Below, piece by piece: positions 50,594 through 61,506 of a stretch of DNA of 64,000 nt. This DNA is from Croceicoccus pelagius (GTDB taxonomy: Bacteria; Pseudomonadota; Alphaproteobacteria; Sphingomonadales; Sphingomonadaceae), in the NCBI RefSeq assembly GCF_001661915.1, contig NZ_LYWY01000037.1, positions 124,001-188,000 of the forward strand. Direction: 5' to 3'. The position numbers were made by a program, and so were the translations under genes. Under the pieces are notes generated by a model. That model saw only the letters and a program-made list of their open reading frames with translations, did not search any database and was not told the DNA's origin. Positions within the stretch are counted from its first letter, which is position 1. Each line of letters starts with the position of its first letter.

Positions 50594-51647
50594 CGCCGGT
50601 GTAGACCGTCACCTCTGTCGATAGACCCGAAATCAGCGGGCGGCTGGACTTTTGGTCGATGGCGATGCGCACCGGCACGCGCTGCGTGATCTTCACCCAG
50701 TTGCCCGTCGCGTTCTGGGCCGGAAGGACGGAAAACTCCGAACCCGTGCCCGCGCCGATCGAATCGACATGGCCGGTGAGTTCCAGATCGGGATAGGCAT
50801 CGAAGGTAATCCGCGCCTTCTGGCCCGGACGCATCTGTGTAAGGTCCGTTTCCTTGAAGTTCGCTTCGACCCGCGCACCTTCGTCCCGCACGATCGACAG
50901 CATGGGAAGGGCGGCCATCGCCGACTGGCCCACGTTCAGGCGCGAAACTTGCGTGACGCGCCCGTCGACAGGTGCGCGGACAACGGTGCGGTCAAGGTTG
51001 AGGCGGGCCTGGCTGAGCGCGGCGCGGCCAGCCGCGACTTCGGGATTGACGCCGGGAACCTGCGATCCGGTGGCAAGCTGGGCTTTCGCCTTGGCGACAT
51101 CGGCCTGCAGTGCCTGAAGCTGGTCACGCGCGCTGGCGACCGCGTGGGTCGCCGCGTCCATGCGGGCACGGGTGTTGAAGCCGCGGTCCATCAGTTCCTT
51201 TTCGCGCCGGTAGTTCGCCTGCGCGAGGGCAAGATCGTCGCGTGCCCCTGCAAGGTCGGCCGCCGTCGCATCGACGTCGGCTCCCAGTGCGGTCACGCGC
51301 GCCTGCGCCGCCGCGATCTGGGCATTGGCCTGGCTGACCGCGTTTTCGTATTCGCTGGGGTCTATCTCGAACAAAATATCGCCCGCCTTCACGATCTGGT
51401 TCTCTTTCACGTGAACTTTCGTGATCTTACCCGGCACTTCGCTGGCGACAGAGACGATGTCGAGCTTCAGATAGGCATTGTCGGTCGCGACTTCGCCGGG
51501 GTGGCCGAACCAGTAGTAGAGCCCGCACGCCACGATCAGCACAGGTACGCCGAGCATCAGCAGAGCCTTGCGCCAGCGCGGGACCGGTTTCTTTGCAGGA
51601 GCAGCGGTATCCGCCAGCGGCATGGTCTGGGGATCGGCCTCAGCCAT
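50586..51647 (-). CDS. emrA: EmrA/HlyD-family membrane fusion protein
   Basis: 353 residues. A cytoplasmic N-terminus, a membrane helix at about 28-48 (ALLMLGVPVLIVACGLYYWF) and a periplasmic biotinyl-lipoyl half (DIVSVASEVPGKITKVHVKENQIVKAGDILFEIDP) are joined to a long coiled-coil hairpin (about 105-195) and the closing half-lipoyl (RTVVRAPVDGRVTQVSRLNVGQ). It links EmrB to TolC. ATG 51647 overlaps the marR gene by 8 bases. A weak parS-like palindrome near 51410 is not significant. Confidence 0.93.
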   Translation of the reverse strand: MAEADPQTMPLADTAAPAKKPVPRWRKALLMLGVPVLIVACGLYYWFGHPGEVATDNAYLKLDIVSVASEVPGKITKVHVKENQIVKAGDILFEIDPSEYENAVSQANAQIAAAQARVTALGADVDATAADLAGARDDLALAQANYRREKELMDRGFNTRARMDAATHAVASARDQLQALQADVAKAKAQLATGSQVPGVNPEVAAGRAALSQARLNLDRTVVRAPVDGRVTQVSRLNVGQSAMAALPMLSIVRDEGARVEANFKETDLTQMRPGQKARITFDAYPDLELTGHVDSIGAGTGSEFSVLPAQNATGNWVKITQRVPVRIAIDQKSSRPLISGLSTEVTVYTGDE

Positions 51648-52086
51648 TGACGGCTTCCTCCCTGTCGCAGTCGAATACGAGATTGTCGCGCACGCGGCCA
51701 AGCAGCGTTTCGAGCGCCGAGCGTTCCTCGGGGGTCAGCCCTTCGAGCGCGGTTTCCAGCATGTCGGTGATCGGCGCGTCGATCCGGTGAAGCAGGCGTT
51801 GGCCTTCGTCGGTAACGTGGATGCGCCATGCGCGGCGGTCGTTCGGGTCGGCGCGACGCTCGACAAGGTCGGCGGCGACCATGCGGTCGATCATACGGCC
51901 TGCGGTGATCGGTTCGACTTCGAGCAGGCTGGCCAGCGTCGACTGGTTGATACCCGGATGGCGCCGGATATTGAGAAGGACGCGCACCTGCGCGCCGGTA
52001 ATGCCCGCCGGGCGGCTGAAAACGTCGATCCGCTTGCGGAAAAGCCGCCCGATGTCGTTGGCGAGATAGCCGATATTCGTGTCCAT
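51640..52086 (-). CDS. MarR-family transcriptional regulator
   Basis: 148 residues. The winged-helix core is TGAQVRVLLNIRRHPGINQSTLASLLEVEPITAGRMIDRMVAADLVERRADPNDRRAWRIHVTDEG, with the recognition helix in EVEPITAGRMIDRM and the wing in RADPNDRRA. Dimerisation helices flank it. It heads the emr operon: its stop overlaps the emrA start by 8 bases. An AT-rich near-palindrome at 52108-52120 lies just upstream, so it probably represses its own operon until a phenolic or hydrophobic ligand binds. Confidence 0.91.
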   Translation of the reverse strand: MDTNIGYLANDIGRLFRKRIDVFSRPAGITGAQVRVLLNIRRHPGINQSTLASLLEVEPITAGRMIDRMVAADLVERRADPNDRRAWRIHVTDEGQRLLHRIDAPITDMLETALEGLTPEERSALETLLGRVRDNLVFDCDREEAVNG

Positions 52087-52107
52087 GGCGGCAAAACTAA
52101 TAGCACT

Positions 52108-52120
52108 GCTTATATTATGC
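52108..52120. promoter_or_regulatory. Possible MarR operator
   Basis: GCTTATATTATGC is nearly palindromic (GC-T-TA-x-TA-x-GC) in a strongly AT-rich patch 22-34 bp upstream of the MarR ATG, in otherwise GC-rich DNA. MarR-family operators often have this size and base bias. Confidence 0.4.
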
Positions 52121-52368
52121 AAGTTTGCCATAACTGTTGAGGGGTAAATTAGCCCCTCTAACATTGCAATTGCGTTGCAGCAGCATCTGCGGGAACGAAA
52201 TGCCGCAGGTCGGGCGGAATCGGCGCTTATCCGACAATAGGCTGCCTTGACGTAGCGCCAATCTGCGCGCATCGCGCCCACGCACGTTAGCAATCGCAAC
52301 ACGGTAAACGCGGGCGAATCGGCATACTGCCTCCCGCCCGCGACCGGTAAGCCAAGGGGAAGCACCGC

Positions 52369-55050
<2,682 letters not shown>

Positions 55051-55070
55051 TCGGCGCATAAAGCGACAAG

Positions 55071-55107
55071 AAAAGGGCTCGGTCCTTCGCTGGACCGGGC
55101 CCTTTTT
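55071..55107. terminator. Bidirectional terminator between acnA and the globin gene
   Basis: AAAAGGGCTCGGTCC (55071-55085), loop TTCGCT, GGACCGGGCCCTTTT (55092-55106), then a further T. A 15-bp stem with one T-G pair, A-rich on the left and T-rich on the right. Confidence 0.9.
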
Positions 55108-55126
55108 CTTTGTGCAGCGGGTGCGA

Positions 55127-55573
55127 TCAGGCCGCGGCGTTCTCCGCGTAGGCCTGCGCTTCGGCGGCGATCAGGATATCGGCGAGCATCCAGTACGCCT
55201 CGCCCCAGGCGCCCAGCACTTCGTCAGTCGCTGCATCGCCCAGGACGTCGCGGATCGCGGGCAGCAGGGCTTCGGCGACGAGCGGATAGTGCTCTGCCTT
55301 CACGCCGGTATCGACATGGCGTGCGACCATGCGCTGCACGGCGGGGCCAAGCGCCTGAAGCTTGTCGATGTTCTTGGCGTAAGCAAGGATCGCGCCTGCC
55401 AGCCGCTTGGGCTGTTCGCCGCTTCTCTGGGCGGCCTGGTCGAACATGGCCTTGACCTCGGCATTCTCGAACAGGCGCTCGTACATGCGGGTGGTGATGG
55501 CAACGCCGTGCTTTTCAAGCGCGGGCGCGGTGCTTTTGACGATCTCGATAGTCTGCTGTGAAACGGTACGCAT
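55127..55573 (-). CDS. Bacterial single-domain globin (Vgb/flavohemoglobin-N type)
   Basis: 148 residues of 3-over-3 globin: QTIEIVKSTAPALEKHGVAITTRMYERLFEN (B10 and CD region), LAYAKNIDKLQALGPAVQRMVARHVDTGVKAEHYPLV (proximal His in the MVARH segment) and GAWGEAYWMLADILI. No FAD/NAD domain follows, so a separate reductase is needed. Start ATG 55573 has AGGGG 5 bases upstream. It shares its promoter region with a divergent Rrf2 gene and an 18-bp palindrome, as for NO-detoxification genes. Confidence 0.9.
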   Translation of the reverse strand: MRTVSQQTIEIVKSTAPALEKHGVAITTRMYERLFENAEVKAMFDQAAQRSGEQPKRLAGAILAYAKNIDKLQALGPAVQRMVARHVDTGVKAEHYPLVAEALLPAIRDVLGDAATDEVLGAWGEAYWMLADILIAAEAQAYAENAAA

Positions 55574-55595
55574 AGTCACCCCTATAAGTGGTACT

Positions 55596-55613
55596 CATAA
55601 TACCGGTATTATG
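55596..55613. promoter_or_regulatory. Perfect 18-bp palindrome, probable Rrf2-type operator
   Basis: CATAATACCGGTATTATG is a perfect palindrome in the 77-bp spacer between the globin (55573) and Rrf2 (55651) starts. Its placement and dyad symmetry fit the operator of the adjacent Rrf2-family regulator controlling both genes. Confidence 0.78.
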
Positions 55614-55650
55614 GTTGCAGGATTTGTGCAAGCCCATTATAATTGAGGCC

Positions 55651-56055
55651 ATGCAGCTGACGCTTCACACCGATCTTGCTCTACGCCTGCTTATCGCCGC
55701 GACGCGAAGCGGGGATACGCCGGTTTCGCTTCCCGCGTTTTCGGAAATGCACCGCGTCTCCTACAACCACGTCGCCAAAGTGGCGCAGGCACTGGTGCAG
55801 GCGGACTACCTCAAGTCGCAGCGCGGGCGCGGCGGCGGGATGCTGATGGCGAAAGACCCGCAGGACGTGACGATCGGTGCCGTCGTGCGGCGGATGGAGC
55901 CATCGATGCAGCTTGCCGATTGTCCCAATTGCGCGATCAATCGCGATTGTGCGCTGATCGATCCGCTGGACCAGGCGAAGCAGGCGTTTCTCGATGTGCT
56001 CGACCGGCAGACGCTCAAGGACATGGCGCGATCGATGCGCGCCGAACCGGCCTAG
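55651..56055 (+). CDS. Rrf2-family (NsrR-like) iron-sulfur transcriptional regulator
   Basis: 134 residues. The Rrf2 winged helix is MQLTLHTDLALRLLIAATRSGDTPVSLPAFSEMHRVSYNHVAKVAQALVQADYLKSQRGRGGGM. Three cysteines in CPNCAINRDC (C-x2-C-x5-C), after DVTIGAVVRRMEPSMQLAD, can hold an Fe-S cluster, as in NsrR/IscR. ATG 55651 has GAGG just ahead; the longer frame from 55588 runs through the operator. With a globin gene divergent across a palindrome, an NO-sensing NsrR role is likely (inference). Confidence 0.88.
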   Translation: MQLTLHTDLALRLLIAATRSGDTPVSLPAFSEMHRVSYNHVAKVAQALVQADYLKSQRGRGGGMLMAKDPQDVTIGAVVRRMEPSMQLADCPNCAINRDCALIDPLDQAKQAFLDVLDRQTLKDMARSMRAEPA

Positions 56056-57485
56056 GCTGCCGCTTCCAGCGCAGGCACGGTGATCTTGCGCGCGCCGCCG
56101 AAGATCTCGCGCACCGCGATCAGGCCCTCCCTTTCGAAATGTTCGAGCAGGCGCCTTACGCGGCCCGGTGAACTGGTGCCATAAGCGCGGGCCAATTCTT
56201 CCTCATCCGGCGCGTCGCGGCCTTCCATTGCGCTGCGGGCGATGACGAGGAAAGGGGAAAGGACATCGTCGGGAATGTCGCTGGCGATGGAAAGCAGGCG
56301 CATGCGGCTTTCCTCGTCCACGCGGTCCAATCCGGCAAGCGCGCAGGCAAATTCGCGGCGAAACCCGATAAGGTCGAGCGGCGGAATGTGAATGCCCTTG
56401 GACCGGCAACCGGCCAGAAACGCCTGGTAAAGCGCGCTTGCGGGCTGGAACGGGCTTTTCGGATCGGATGCCAGCGCGGCGAGGATAGCGGCCACGGCCT
56501 CGGTCCGGTCCACCGGCTCTGCCGCCTGCCGCGCAGGGCTTTGCGACATGTCGGCCATCGTTTCGGCCAGGTCCTTTACCGGAGGCGCGGTGCGAACCGG
56601 CGCGGGCGGCGGGGCCTTGGCAGCGGCTTCCTCGACCAGCGATTCGGTCAAAAGTGCGGCCATGTCGGCTTTCGGAGCCTCGGGAAGCGGCATCAGGCCC
56701 GAAACCGCCGCCTTGTTGCCGGTGCGTACGGGCCCGATCTTCACCGTCACGGGACGGCGGCTGACCGCAGGGCCAAGGCCGACGAAGCTGCCACGCTGCA
56801 AGTCGCGGATACGCTCTGCCTGACGGCGTTCCATGCCGAGCAGGTCGGCGGCGCGAACCATGTCGATGTCGAGGAAGGTGCGGCCCATCAGGAAGTTGGA
56901 CGCTTCGGCCGCGACATTCTTGGCCAGTTTCGCCAGACGCTGGGTCGCGACGATGCCCGCCAGCCCGCGCTTGCGGCCGCGGCACATCAGGTTCGTCATC
57001 GCCGAAAGCGTCAGGCGGCGGGTGTCTTCGGCCATTTCGCCCGCGGCGGCAGGCGCGAACATCTGCGCCTCGTCCACGACGACCAGCGCGGGATACCAGT
57101 GTTCGCGCGGCGCATCGAACAGCGCGTTCAGGAATATCGCGCAGGCCTTGATCTGCTGCTCGACCTCCAGCCCTTCGAGCGCGAGGACGACCGAGGCGCG
57201 GTGTTCGCGAACGCGCGAGCCGAGCGCCTCAAGCTCGCCTTGCGAATAGGAGGCGGCATCGACGACGACATGGCTGAATTCGTCGGCAAGGCTGACGAAG
57301 TCGCCTTCGGGGTCGATGACGATCTGCTGCACCATCCCGGCGCTTTCTTCCAAAAGCCTTCGCAGAAGGTGCGACTTGCCGGAGCCGGAATTGCCCTGCA
57401 CCAAAAGGCGCGTGGCAAGCAGCTCTTCCATGTCGATGTGGACGGGGCGACCCGCCTCCTCGCCTATGACGATTTCGGCATTCAC
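56052..57485 (-). CDS. HerA-like (DUF87) P-loop ATPase
   Basis: 477 residues. The HerA/FtsK-type ATPase core has the P-loop GNSGSGKS (31-38), Walker B ALVVVDEAQMFAP, and an arginine-finger region LMCRGRKRGLAGIVATQRLAKLAKN. After a Pro/Ala linker (about 275-330) there is a helical C-terminal half ending in a winged-helix-like GRVRRLLEHFEREGLIAVREIFGG. NurA, its archaeal nuclease partner, is not nearby, so its role here is unknown. It converges with the Rrf2 gene, overlapping 4 bases. Confidence 0.85.
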   Translation of the reverse strand: MNAEIVIGEEAGRPVHIDMEELLATRLLVQGNSGSGKSHLLRRLLEESAGMVQQIVIDPEGDFVSLADEFSHVVVDAASYSQGELEALGSRVREHRASVVLALEGLEVEQQIKACAIFLNALFDAPREHWYPALVVVDEAQMFAPAAAGEMAEDTRRLTLSAMTNLMCRGRKRGLAGIVATQRLAKLAKNVAAEASNFLMGRTFLDIDMVRAADLLGMERRQAERIRDLQRGSFVGLGPAVSRRPVTVKIGPVRTGNKAAVSGLMPLPEAPKADMAALLTESLVEEAAAKAPPPAPVRTAPPVKDLAETMADMSQSPARQAAEPVDRTEAVAAILAALASDPKSPFQPASALYQAFLAGCRSKGIHIPPLDLIGFRREFACALAGLDRVDEESRMRLLSIASDIPDDVLSPFLVIARSAMEGRDAPDEEELARAYGTSSPGRVRRLLEHFEREGLIAVREIFGGARKITVPALEAAA

Positions 57486-57536
57486 GCCCCCGCAGATACC
57501 CTGTCCGGGGGCGTGGCTGAAAGCTCCGGAACGCGG

Positions 57537-57848
57537 CTATCCCCCGTAGAGGACGCGTGCCTGTTCGGTTTGCTTCTTCTCAAGCTGCCGCATCGCGTCT
57601 TCAAGCGCGAGCTTGCGGCAGCCGTCCTCTTCGTCGAGCACGGCAGGGACGTTGGTATGGCGGTTGGAACAGACCTTGCGCATCGCCGACCGGATCGACT
57701 TCTTCACGCGCTCCATCTGCACCGGATCGGTAAGATCCACGCCGTCGAGCTCGATCTCGACGGTCCGCCCGTTGGGCTCGGCCGCCATGGCAGACCCCGA
57801 TGCCAGCATCATCGAAAGGGCTGCAAGGGCACAGGTGATTGCTTTCAT
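57537..57848 (-). CDS. UrcA family protein (copy 2)
   Basis: 103 residues. The signal peptide ends near SAMAA (about 21). The mature part VEIELDGVDLTDPVQMERVKKSIRSAMRKVC matches the UrcA pattern, with Cys60 and Cys77 and the C-terminal YGG exactly as in copy 1 at 34.6 kb, though the sequences otherwise differ. ATG 57848 has AAGGAG 7 bases upstream. The location is periplasmic and the function unknown. Confidence 0.87.
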   Translation of the reverse strand: MKAITCALAALSMMLASGSAMAAEPNGRTVEIELDGVDLTDPVQMERVKKSIRSAMRKVCSNRHTNVPAVLDEEDGCRKLALEDAMRQLEKKQTEQARVLYGG

Positions 57849-58010
57849 GTGTCTTCTCCTTGCGTTGAACCGGGGCGGTGCGGCACCCGGCATGACAAGA
57901 AGAGCAAAAGGGAACGCCTACCGTCGCGCGCGCATCGACGGCGGCCGCAGGGCTATCGACAATCGGCGTGACGATCCGACGAGCGACCGACAGCGCCCGT
58001 TCGGCGGCGA

Positions 58011-59042
58011 TCAGTCCTCGAACAGCCCACCCTGCGGCATGGCGGAGCGGGGTGGGGTCAGGCCGAGGTGGGCCCAGCCGCGATCGTTGAGGCAGCGGCC
58101 GCGTGCGGTGCGGGCGACGAGGCCGAGCTGGATCAGGTAAGGCTCGATCACTTCCTCGATCGTGTCGCGCGGTTCGGACAGGCCCGCCGCCAGCGTTTCG
58201 ACGCCCACCGGGCCGCCCTTGTAGATGTCGGCGATCATGTGGAGATAGCGCCGGTCCATCGCGTCGAGGCCGAGGCTGTCGACCTCAAGCCGGGTCAGCG
58301 CATCGTCGGCTAGTCTGCGTGTCACGGTATCGCTGCGTGCCACATCGGCGAAATCGCGCACGCGGCGCAGCAGGCGGCCTGCGACACGCGGGGTGCCGCG
58401 CGCGCGGCGGGCGATTTCTGTCGCGCCGTCGGGATCGATCTTGAGGCCGAGCAGAGTTGCCGCGCGGGTCACGACCTTTTCCAGTTCCTCGACCGTGTAG
58501 AAATTCAGCCGAACCGGAATGCCAAAACGATCGCGCAGCGGCGTCGTCAACAGGCCCTGCCGCGTCGTCGCGCCGACCAGCGTGAAAGGCGGCAGGTCGA
58601 TCCGCACCGAACGCGCCGCCGGTCCTTCGCCGATGATGAGGTCGAGCGCGCGGTCCTCCATCGCGGGGTAGAGCACTTCTTCCACCACGGGGTTCAGCCG
58701 GTGAATCTCGTCGATGAACAGGACGTCGCCCGATTCAAGGTTCGTCAAAAGCGCGGCAAGATCGCCCGCCTTGGCGATGACGGGGCCGGAGGTGGCGCGA
58801 AAACCCACGCCCAGTTCCTTGGCCACGATCTGCGCCAGCGTCGTCTTGCCAAGGCCGGGAGGGCCGAAGAACAGGACATGGTCCATCGCCTCTGATCGGC
58901 CACGCGCAGCCTCGATAAAGACGCGCAGGTTTTCGCGCGCCGCTTCCTGCCCGACGAATTCGCGCAGCGATTTCGGGCGCAGCGCGGCGTCCGGGTCCTC
59001 CGGCTGGCGGTCGGGGGTCAGAAGGGGCGAAGGCTCCGCCAT
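58011..59042 (-). CDS. ruvB: Holliday junction helicase motor RuvB
   Basis: 343 residues. This AAA+ motor drives branch migration with RuvA. The P-loop [13 protein letters not shown], Walker [14 protein letters not shown], sensor/Arg region [18 protein letters not shown], and RuvB winged-helix end [54 protein letters not shown] are complete. ATG 59042 was preferred to ATG 59081, which lacks a ribosome site. The PAP2 gene ends 46 bp upstream on the same strand. Confidence 0.96.
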   Translation of the reverse strand: MAEPSPLLTPDRQPEDPDAALRPKSLREFVGQEAARENLRVFIEAARGRSEAMDHVLFFGPPGLGKTTLAQIVAKELGVGFRATSGPVIAKAGDLAALLTNLESGDVLFIDEIHRLNPVVEEVLYPAMEDRALDLIIGEGPAARSVRIDLPPFTLVGATTRQGLLTTPLRDRFGIPVRLNFYTVEELEKVVTRAATLLGLKIDPDGATEIARRARGTPRVAGRLLRRVRDFADVARSDTVTRRLADDALTRLEVDSLGLDAMDRRYLHMIADIYKGGPVGVETLAAGLSEPRDTIEEVIEPYLIQLGLVARTARGRCLNDRGWAHLGLTPPRSAMPQGGLFED

Positions 59043-59088
59043 GTCTTGCGCGTGTCCACCTGTGCTGGCCGCGCTGGGCATGCGCGGG

Positions 59089-60160
59089 CTATTGAGGAAA
59101 CAGTACCGGGGTATAGTCCGCTTGGGGGCGCAAGTCGTCCCTTGCCCACAGGTAATCCACGAACCGCCCGATGAAGTGCCACGCGACGCTGATCAGCACG
59201 ATCGAGACGAACCCGTCGAGCATGTAGTGCCAAGCAAGGTGGACCGATCCGATCCACGTCACCGTCACGAAAGCCAGCGCGCACCAGCTGATCCAGTGCT
59301 TCCACCCCATTCGATATCGCAGGACGAGATAGAGCAGGAACGCCTGTCCGACATGGATCGAAGGCATGGCCGACACGCCCGAACCGAACTCGCCCTTGCC
59401 CATGCTCTCGATCAGCCAGTTCGCGATTTCGGGTGCCATCAGGTGCCGCTCGGCCGAAATCGCGTTCAGCCGGTCGAGCAGGGGCATGAAGTCGGTCCGG
59501 CCATAGTGATATTCGTAGAACACCGGGCCCGAGGACGAGAGCAGCGTGGCGAGGCCATAGCCGAGCACGACCCAGACGAAGACGCACCCCAACAGACCGC
59601 GCAGTTGCAGGCGCGTGTCCCACGACGCGATCATCCAGATGTAGAACGCAGCCGAGATCGGGAAGAACAGCGTGTAGATCCGGTCGATCACCTCGGTCGC
59701 GAAGGCAGAGCCGAAGACCGCATGGGTATAGACCCAGGCATCGTTACCGCCGAGCAACGTGCGTTCGAGGTCGACCAGCGCCGGATCGGCATAGAAATTG
59801 AGCGTCAGCGGGATCGTACCCTTCAACAGCGAGAAGCACTTGCCCGCCATGAGCACGAAGACCAGCAGCACGACCATGCGGACCAGCCACCACTTGTCGC
59901 GGCGCAGCAGGCGCTTGATCGTGGCGGCGGGATGCTTCGAGCCCTTCCGCATCAGCCGGAAGAGCACGACGAACAGCCAGCCGTAGATCGGGAAAGCTGA
60001 GGAAAAACAGGAAACGCGGGTCGGCCCAAAGGTTCGGCACGATGTCGAGCACCGGCGTGCCCGACTGGCGCGCGGCCCACAGGACCGTCAGCATGATGAC
60101 GGCCAAGAGCAGGTAGTACCCGGGCTTCAGCCGCCCGAAGAGTTTGTCGCCAAGGTCCAT
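59089..60160 (-). pseudogene. PAP2-superfamily membrane phosphatase/Aur1-like protein, one-base frameshift
   Basis: Two reading frames make one protein. The 5' part (from ATG 60160) reads MDLGDKLFGRLKPGYYLLL to FLFFLSFP, then shifts. The second frame continues IYGWLFVVLFRLMRKGSKHP and runs to 59089. Removing one base near 59990 (a C or G in the minus-strand TTTCCCG) restores a 356-residue protein of about six helices. Its active-site boxes are SAMPSIHVGQAF and HLAWHYMLDGF, the PAP2_3 type seen in inositol-phosphorylceramide-synthase-like proteins. Sequencing error, natural mutation or +1 frameshifting cannot be told apart. Confidence 0.78.
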
Positions 60161-60223
60161 CGCGGCCGGTCCGCTACCCTTTGATAACCATCACGGGGAC
60201 CGGTCTAGCGGCGATTCCTCAAC

Positions 60224-60251
60224 AAATGCCTACGCGGGCGGCGGCATTTGC
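60224..60251 (-). terminator. Possible terminator after the DsrE-family gene
   Basis: CAAATGCC (60224-60231) pairs with GGCATTTG (60244-60251) around a 12-base GC-rich loop, just after the minus-strand stop at 60259. On that strand it is followed by only TTG, so termination would be weak. Confidence 0.35.
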
Positions 60252-60258
60252 GAAGGCG

Positions 60259-60804
60259 TCAGAACGGGTTGGCGGTGAACCCTTCGTGTTGCAGCAGGGC
60301 ATGCGCGGTCATGGCCGAGAGCGCCATTTCGACTCCTTCCATCAGTTCGGCCTTGTCGATCCCGCTGGCCGTCGCGGACTGGCCGCAGACGATGAAGCGC
60401 ACGTTGTGGGCGAGAAGCTGGCGGACGAGGTCGGCATTGGCGTTGGCCGCGCCGTCGTGGCGCTTGCCATAGGCCTCTTCCGACAGGACATCCTGCACCG
60501 CGCCGCCGTGAAGCACGATGGCAAGGTGGATGTTCTTTTCGGGCACGCCGTTTGCGACGTGCATGTTGATGAAGCGGGCAAGGCTTTCGAACTTGCGGTT
60601 GATCTTGCCATGATCTGCCGCGTCCGATGCGTCGAAGGCGACCTTGAAGAAGCTGCCCTGCGGGATCGGCATGTCGCTTTCGACGGCGGCATGGGGGCCG
60701 TATTCGGTGAAGACGGGGCCTTTTTCGAACTTGCTCATGTCCTGCCCCGCTGCCGGTGTTGCCGCGACCAGCATGGCCGCGATGCCCAAGGTCCAGATCT
60801 TCAT
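60259..60804 (-). CDS. DsrE-family periplasmic protein
   Basis: 181 residues. The signal peptide MKIWTLGIAAMLVAATPAAG is followed by the DsrE/F-like fold: FFKVAFDASDAADHGKINRKFESLARFINMHVANGVPEKNIHLAIVLHGGAVQDVL. The segment FIVCGQSATASGI contains the single cysteine at the place of the DsrE active site. A sulfur-handling or trafficking role is the family view, but unproven. ATG 60804 has GGAGAG upstream. It lies between ruvA and the PAP2 gene on the same strand. Confidence 0.84.
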   Translation of the reverse strand: MKIWTLGIAAMLVAATPAAGQDMSKFEKGPVFTEYGPHAAVESDMPIPQGSFFKVAFDASDAADHGKINRKFESLARFINMHVANGVPEKNIHLAIVLHGGAVQDVLSEEAYGKRHDGAANANADLVRQLLAHNVRFIVCGQSATASGIDKAELMEGVEMALSAMTAHALLQHEGFTANPF

Positions 60805-60826
60805 TGCATGCTCTCCGTCGGTCGGA

Positions 60827-61429
60827 TCAGCCCGCCGCTTTCTTGAGGGCCACACGGACAAGATCGTTGAGCCCGGCTTCCGTTCCCAATTCGGCTTGCG
60901 CATGGGCGACCGCTTCTGCGGCCAGCGCAGGCTTGAAGCCGAGGTTTTCGAGCGCCGACACCGCGTCCGCGCTCGACCCGCCGGCCGGGCTGATCATGCC
61001 GCCGCCAACGGAGGGCGCGCTTGGCAGGCCGCCAGCCTTGTCTTTCAGTTCGTTGACGATGCGCGCGGCCAATTTCGGGCCGACGCCGTTGGCGCGCGCG
61101 ACCTGTTTCGCATCGCCATTGGCGCAGGCGCGCTGCAATTCCTCGGTGCTGAGGGCCGAGAGGATAGCGAGCGCGACCTTGCTGCCGACGCCTTGCACCA
61201 GTGTCAGCATGCGGAACCAGTCGCGCTCTCCTCCGCTGGCAAAGCCGATCAGGCGCATGTCGTTCTCGCTGACCTGCAGGTCGGTATAGACGGTGCAGGC
61301 CTCGCCCTTTTCGCCAAGCGCGGTCAGCGTGCGGGCGCTGCAATGGACGAGATAGCCGACGCCGCCGACATCGATCACGGCCCAGTCGAGCCCGCTTTCG
61401 TCCAGCCTTCCCGATAATTTCGCGATCAT
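60827..61429 (-). CDS. ruvA: Holliday junction DNA helicase RuvA
   Basis: 200 residues. RuvA binds four-way junctions and loads RuvB. Domain I is [32 protein letters not shown] to MRLIGFAS. The HhH domain II is [55 protein letters not shown]. Domain III ([25 protein letters not shown]) contacts RuvB. ATG 61429 fits the family. A DsrE gene and the PAP2 gene separate it from ruvB, which is unusual for the classic ruvAB pair. Confidence 0.95.
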   Translation of the reverse strand: MIAKLSGRLDESGLDWAVIDVGGVGYLVHCSARTLTALGEKGEACTVYTDLQVSENDMRLIGFASGGERDWFRMLTLVQGVGSKVALAILSALSTEELQRACANGDAKQVARANGVGPKLAARIVNELKDKAGGLPSAPSVGGGMISPAGGSSADAVSALENLGFKPALAAEAVAHAQAELGTEAGLNDLVRVALKKAAG

Positions 61430-61506
61430 GGGGCCAACGCTAGCGCATGGCCGCAAGCGCGAAAACCGGAGGCCCGCGCCTATCCCCTGAGATCAATTCC
61501 TGATGG

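Noticed and set aside
51403-51418. parS-like TCTTTCACGTGAACTT inside emrA
   Set aside because: Only 12 of 16 bases match and symmetry is lost outside the CACGTG core. It is far from parAB.
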